Assembly: GCA_009925955.1 (NCBI GenBank)
Contig: RFPX01000064.1
Location: 1 to 7,254 of the forward strand
Direction: 5' to 3'
From: Betaproteobacteria bacterium
GTDB lineage: Bacteria > Pseudomonadota > Gammaproteobacteria > Burkholderiales > Burkholderiaceae_C
Length of the DNA stretch: 7,254 nucleotides
How positions within the stretch are numbered: the first letter of the stretch is position 1; each line of letters starts with the position of its first letter. Positions 5,868 through 7,254 of this stretch are shown here, piece after piece. Both the position numbers and the translations under genes were made by a program. The notes beneath the pieces were generated by a model. It was not told the origin of the DNA and did no database searches. It saw nothing but the letters and a program-made list of their open reading frames with translations.

Positions 5868-5984
5868 GGTGTGGTCGGGGTACGCAAGGCCCACGTGAGG
5901 GGGCACCCGTGGTGGTGCCCTCCCCGGGCTGAGCCTGTCACAGTATGGCGCAGCCGGTGGTGCCTCAGGCCCCACAATCACCCC
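5868..5984. promoter_or_regulatory. Divergent intergenic region with a short hairpin
   Basis: This 117-base spacer separates the minus-strand row from the plus-strand 98-residue gene, so promoters for both directions should lie here or close by. No convincing -35/-10 pair is visible on either strand. GGGCACC (5901-5907) and GGTGCCC (5914-5920) form a perfect seven-pair inverted repeat with a six-base loop, which could be a regulator site or a leader hairpin. CTGTCAC at 5935-5941 equals one Pho-box repeat but has no partner 11 bases away. Confidence 0.4.
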
Positions 5985-6281
5985 ATGAGCGAATCGCAGA
6001 TCGTGGTGCCCGACTCCTTTCTGGCGCTGTTCCAAGCCGGCGCGGGTCGCCGCTTGACCGAGCCGTGGCACCACATCCTGTCGCGCTATGAGTGCTGTGA
6101 GGACCTCGCACAGGGCTTGGCCCCCCAGGCCCGTGCCTTGGTGGCCGAGTTGGGTGTGACGGCAGAAGCGGTAACCCCCAAGCTGGCTCAGGGGCTGCAG
6201 CACCCCAGTGTGGGTTTGGCACCCGAGGAGGTGCAGTGGGTTTGCACCCGGCTGGCCGAACTGTTGGCGCATGGACTTTGA
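5985..6281 (+). CDS. Small conserved-looking protein of unknown function
   Basis: The product has 98 residues, no signal peptide and no membrane helix, so it is likely cytoplasmic and mostly alpha-helical. Visible features are PDSFLALFQAG (9-19), EPWHHILSRYECCEDLAQ (26-43) with two adjacent Cys at 37-38, and a C-terminal VQWVCTRLAELL (84-95). I recall similar proteins of about 95 residues in Comamonadaceae, some labelled as an ATPase with chaperone activity. No Walker motif is present here, so I do not adopt that label. ATG 5985 begins a compact reading frame; the frame is open far upstream, but that part is antisense to the thioesterase gene. There is no clear Shine-Dalgarno. The FKBP gene starts 15 bases after the stop, suggesting co-transcription. 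Whether it acts with the isomerase is unknown. Confidence 0.75.
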   Translation: MSESQIVVPDSFLALFQAGAGRRLTEPWHHILSRYECCEDLAQGLAPQARALVAELGVTAEAVTPKLAQGLQHPSVGLAPEEVQWVCTRLAELLAHGL

Positions 6282-6296
6282 GAAAGGACCCTTCTT

Positions 6297-6845
6297 GTGA
6301 ACATCACCCGATACCCCCGCTCCAGCCTGCACGCGGCTCAGCCCGTACGGGCGGGGCATTCATGGGCCGCACCGGCAGGCTGGCTGCTGGTGCCCTTGGC
6401 AGCCCTGGTGGCTTTGGCGCCGCAGCCTGCGCCCGCGCAGGCCCAAACCCAGGCCCCAGCCACGGCGCCAGCCCCAGAGCCGGTGAAGGTCGGCGTTGCC
6501 CGAACCTTGCCCAACGGCGTGGAGGTGACCCTCACCCGAGCGGGCCGCGCGCCCTTGTCCTACCCGGCAGCCACCGACTCCGTGAGGGTCCACTACGAGG
6601 GCACTTTTGAGGACGGCCGGGTGTTTGATTCGTCCTACGAGCGCAAACAGCCGGCCACCTTCCCCCTCAACCGCGTGATTCCTTGCTGGACCCAGGGTGT
6701 GCAGCAGATTCCGGTGGGCGGCGCGGCCACGCTGAACTGCCCGGCCGCCACGGCCTACGGTGAGCGCGGTGCCGGTGGGGGCAAGATCCCACCCAACACC
6801 CCCTTGCGTTTCAAGGTGGAGTTGTTGGAGATTGTGGGCCGTTGA
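6297..6845 (+). CDS. Exported FKBP-type peptidyl-prolyl cis-trans isomerase
   Basis: The product has 182 residues. It starts with GTG, supported by AAAGGA eight bases upstream. A basic N-region of about 23 residues is followed by a hydrophobic segment (about 28-41) and a Pro/Ala/Gln-rich linker to about 62. The N-region is longer than usual, so it could be a signal peptide cut near AQA or an uncleaved anchor. The FKBP domain covers about 83-181. The residues that line the FKBP12 pocket are all recognisable: Tyr100, Phe110-Asp111, Phe122, Val127-Ile128, Trp131, Tyr154 and Phe172. GGGKIPPNTPL (160-170) is the family's late loop. Cys130 replaces the usual Gly before the pocket Trp, and a second Cys is at 148. 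It should catalyse prolyl isomerisation of proteins in the periplasm. It lies 15 bases after the 98-residue gene. Confidence 0.93.
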   Translation: MNITRYPRSSLHAAQPVRAGHSWAAPAGWLLVPLAALVALAPQPAPAQAQTQAPATAPAPEPVKVGVARTLPNGVEVTLTRAGRAPLSYPAATDSVRVHYEGTFEDGRVFDSSYERKQPATFPLNRVIPCWTQGVQQIPVGGAATLNCPAATAYGERGAGGGKIPPNTPLRFKVELLEIVGR

Positions 6846-6851
6846 AATGAC

Positions 6852-6871
6852 AAGTAGGCGCTTGCTTACTT
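6852..6871 (+). terminator. Hairpin after the FKBP gene, possible weak terminator
   Basis: AAGTAGGC (6852-6859) pairs with GCTTACTT (6864-6871) over eight positions, one of them a G-T wobble, around the loop GCTT. It starts six bases past the FKBP stop. Only TTT (6870-6872) lies at its end, so termination would be weak or factor-dependent. It could instead protect the 3' end of the mRNA. It separates the FKBP transcript from the pstS promoter. Confidence 0.4.
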
Positions 6872-6947
6872 TGAAGTTGATCGGCAAACCCACGGGGTCG
6901 AGGTCGACGCCAAGGGGCGCCGGGGACGGGGTGTGACACACTGCTGA

Positions 6948-6987
6948 CGTGACTTGTCACGAAACCGTCACACACCGCCCGTAGAGT
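6948..6987 (+). promoter_or_regulatory. Pho box and -10 element of the pstS promoter
   Basis: TTGTCAC (6954-6960), spacer GAAA (6961-6964) and CCGTCAC (6965-6971) reproduce the layout of a Pho box: two seven-base CTGTCAT-like repeats with a four-base spacer, 11 bases in phase. TAGAGT (6982-6987) lies ten bases downstream as a -10 element, and the Pho box occupies the -35 position, as expected for PhoB-activated sigma-70 promoters. The first repeat also lies in a perfect dyad, CGTGAC-TT-GTCACG (6948-6961), and an inverted GTGAC core occurs at 6933-6937. The position directly ahead of pstS makes phosphate control by PhoB/PhoR very likely. Confidence 0.78.
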
Positions 6988-7025
6988 GTGGCGCTCTCTT
7001 TCCACGATCCCACAGGTTCCGTCAG

Positions 7026-7254
7026 ATGTCCTTCCTGAAAACTTGGTCGCGGACCGCCCTGGCCGCGGCTGTTGTGTTCCCCTTGCTGTCCGGCCTGGCC
7101 TGCGCCCAGGACGTCACCGGTGCCGGCGCGTCGTTCCCAGCACCGGTTTACGCGAAATGGGCCGATGCGTTTCACAAAGCATCGGGTGCCCGTGTGAACT
7201 ACCAATCGGTGGGCTCCGGCGCTGGCATCAAACAGATCAAGGGCAAGACGGTCG
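7026..7254 (+). CDS. pstS: Phosphate ABC transporter substrate-binding protein PstS (5' part)
   Basis: Only the first 76 codons plus one base lie in the window. Residues 1-27 form a Sec signal peptide (MSFLKTWSRT, hydrophobic core, cleavage at ACA before QDV). The mature start GAGASFPAPVYAKWAD (32-47) and VNYQSVGSGAGIKQI (57-71) are hallmark PstS sequences. The GASFPAP segment and the SVGSGAG loop contribute to the phosphate site in the E. coli protein. The protein binds orthophosphate in the periplasm and delivers it to PstCAB. The ATG is the only sensible start for this signal peptide, although the upstream CAGG is a weak ribosome-binding site. The gene should be strongly induced at low phosphate through the Pho box upstream. 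pstC, pstA, pstB and phoU probably follow beyond the window edge. Confidence 0.96.
   Translation, partial: MSFLKTWSRTALAAAVVFPLLSGLACAQDVTGAGASFPAPVYAKWADAFHKASGARVNYQSVGSGAGIKQIKGKTV

Noticed and set aside
5935..5941. CTGTCAC as a Pho box for the divergent genes
   Set aside because: There is no second repeat 11 bases away on either side, so a single half-site is not enough.
5106..5984. Upstream part of the long plus-strand frame that ends at 6281
   Set aside because: It is antisense to the thioesterase gene; only the last 98 codons lie outside it and look like a protein.
5868..6359. N-terminal extension of the thioesterase frame to 428 codons
   Set aside because: The extra part runs through the divergent spacer and antisense to the 98-residue gene, and the family length fits the ATG at 5867.

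Overview
The window is a GC-rich stretch of bacterial chromosome. Its gene content points to a betaproteobacterium of the Burkholderiales, probably Comamonadaceae-like: a DUF3299 protein, a PsiF-repeat protein, an FKBP with the VIPCW variant, and a pstS start with a Pho-box promoter. That placement is inferred from protein style, not from a search. I see no phage, transposon, integrase, CRISPR array or antiphage gene.

Layout. Bases 1-178 are a leader without a recognisable gene. A plus-strand gene (179-595) encodes an exported Ala/Pro/Lys-rich low-complexity protein. It is followed by initiator tRNA-fMet (637-713). Two terminators of opposite orientation come next: the nearer one (717-737) serves the minus strand, and the farther one (742-772) serves the tRNA transcript.

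From 785 to 5867 everything lies on the minus strand. Read in transcription order, the genes are a two-hotdog thioesterase-like protein, a PsiF-repeat exported protein, a YafJ-type class II glutamine amidotransferase, an ABC ATPase, a MacB/LolC/FtsX-type permease, a DUF3299 exported protein and an exported histidine phosphatase. The amidotransferase/ATPase and ATPase/permease junctions are ATGA overlaps, which implies translational coupling. No terminator is visible before the one at 717-737, so the row may be one long transcription unit. The permease appears to lack part of its periplasmic domain and most of its second membrane helix, which could disable the transporter.

After a 117-base divergent spacer come a conserved-looking 98-residue protein of unknown function and an exported FKBP-type prolyl isomerase, closely spaced on the plus strand. 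The window ends inside pstS, the phosphate-binding protein gene, which is preceded by a well-placed Pho box and -10 element. The best candidate for something undescribed is the coupled amidotransferase / ABC transporter / DUF3299 / phosphatase block. Its parts are known families, but their joint role is not known to me.
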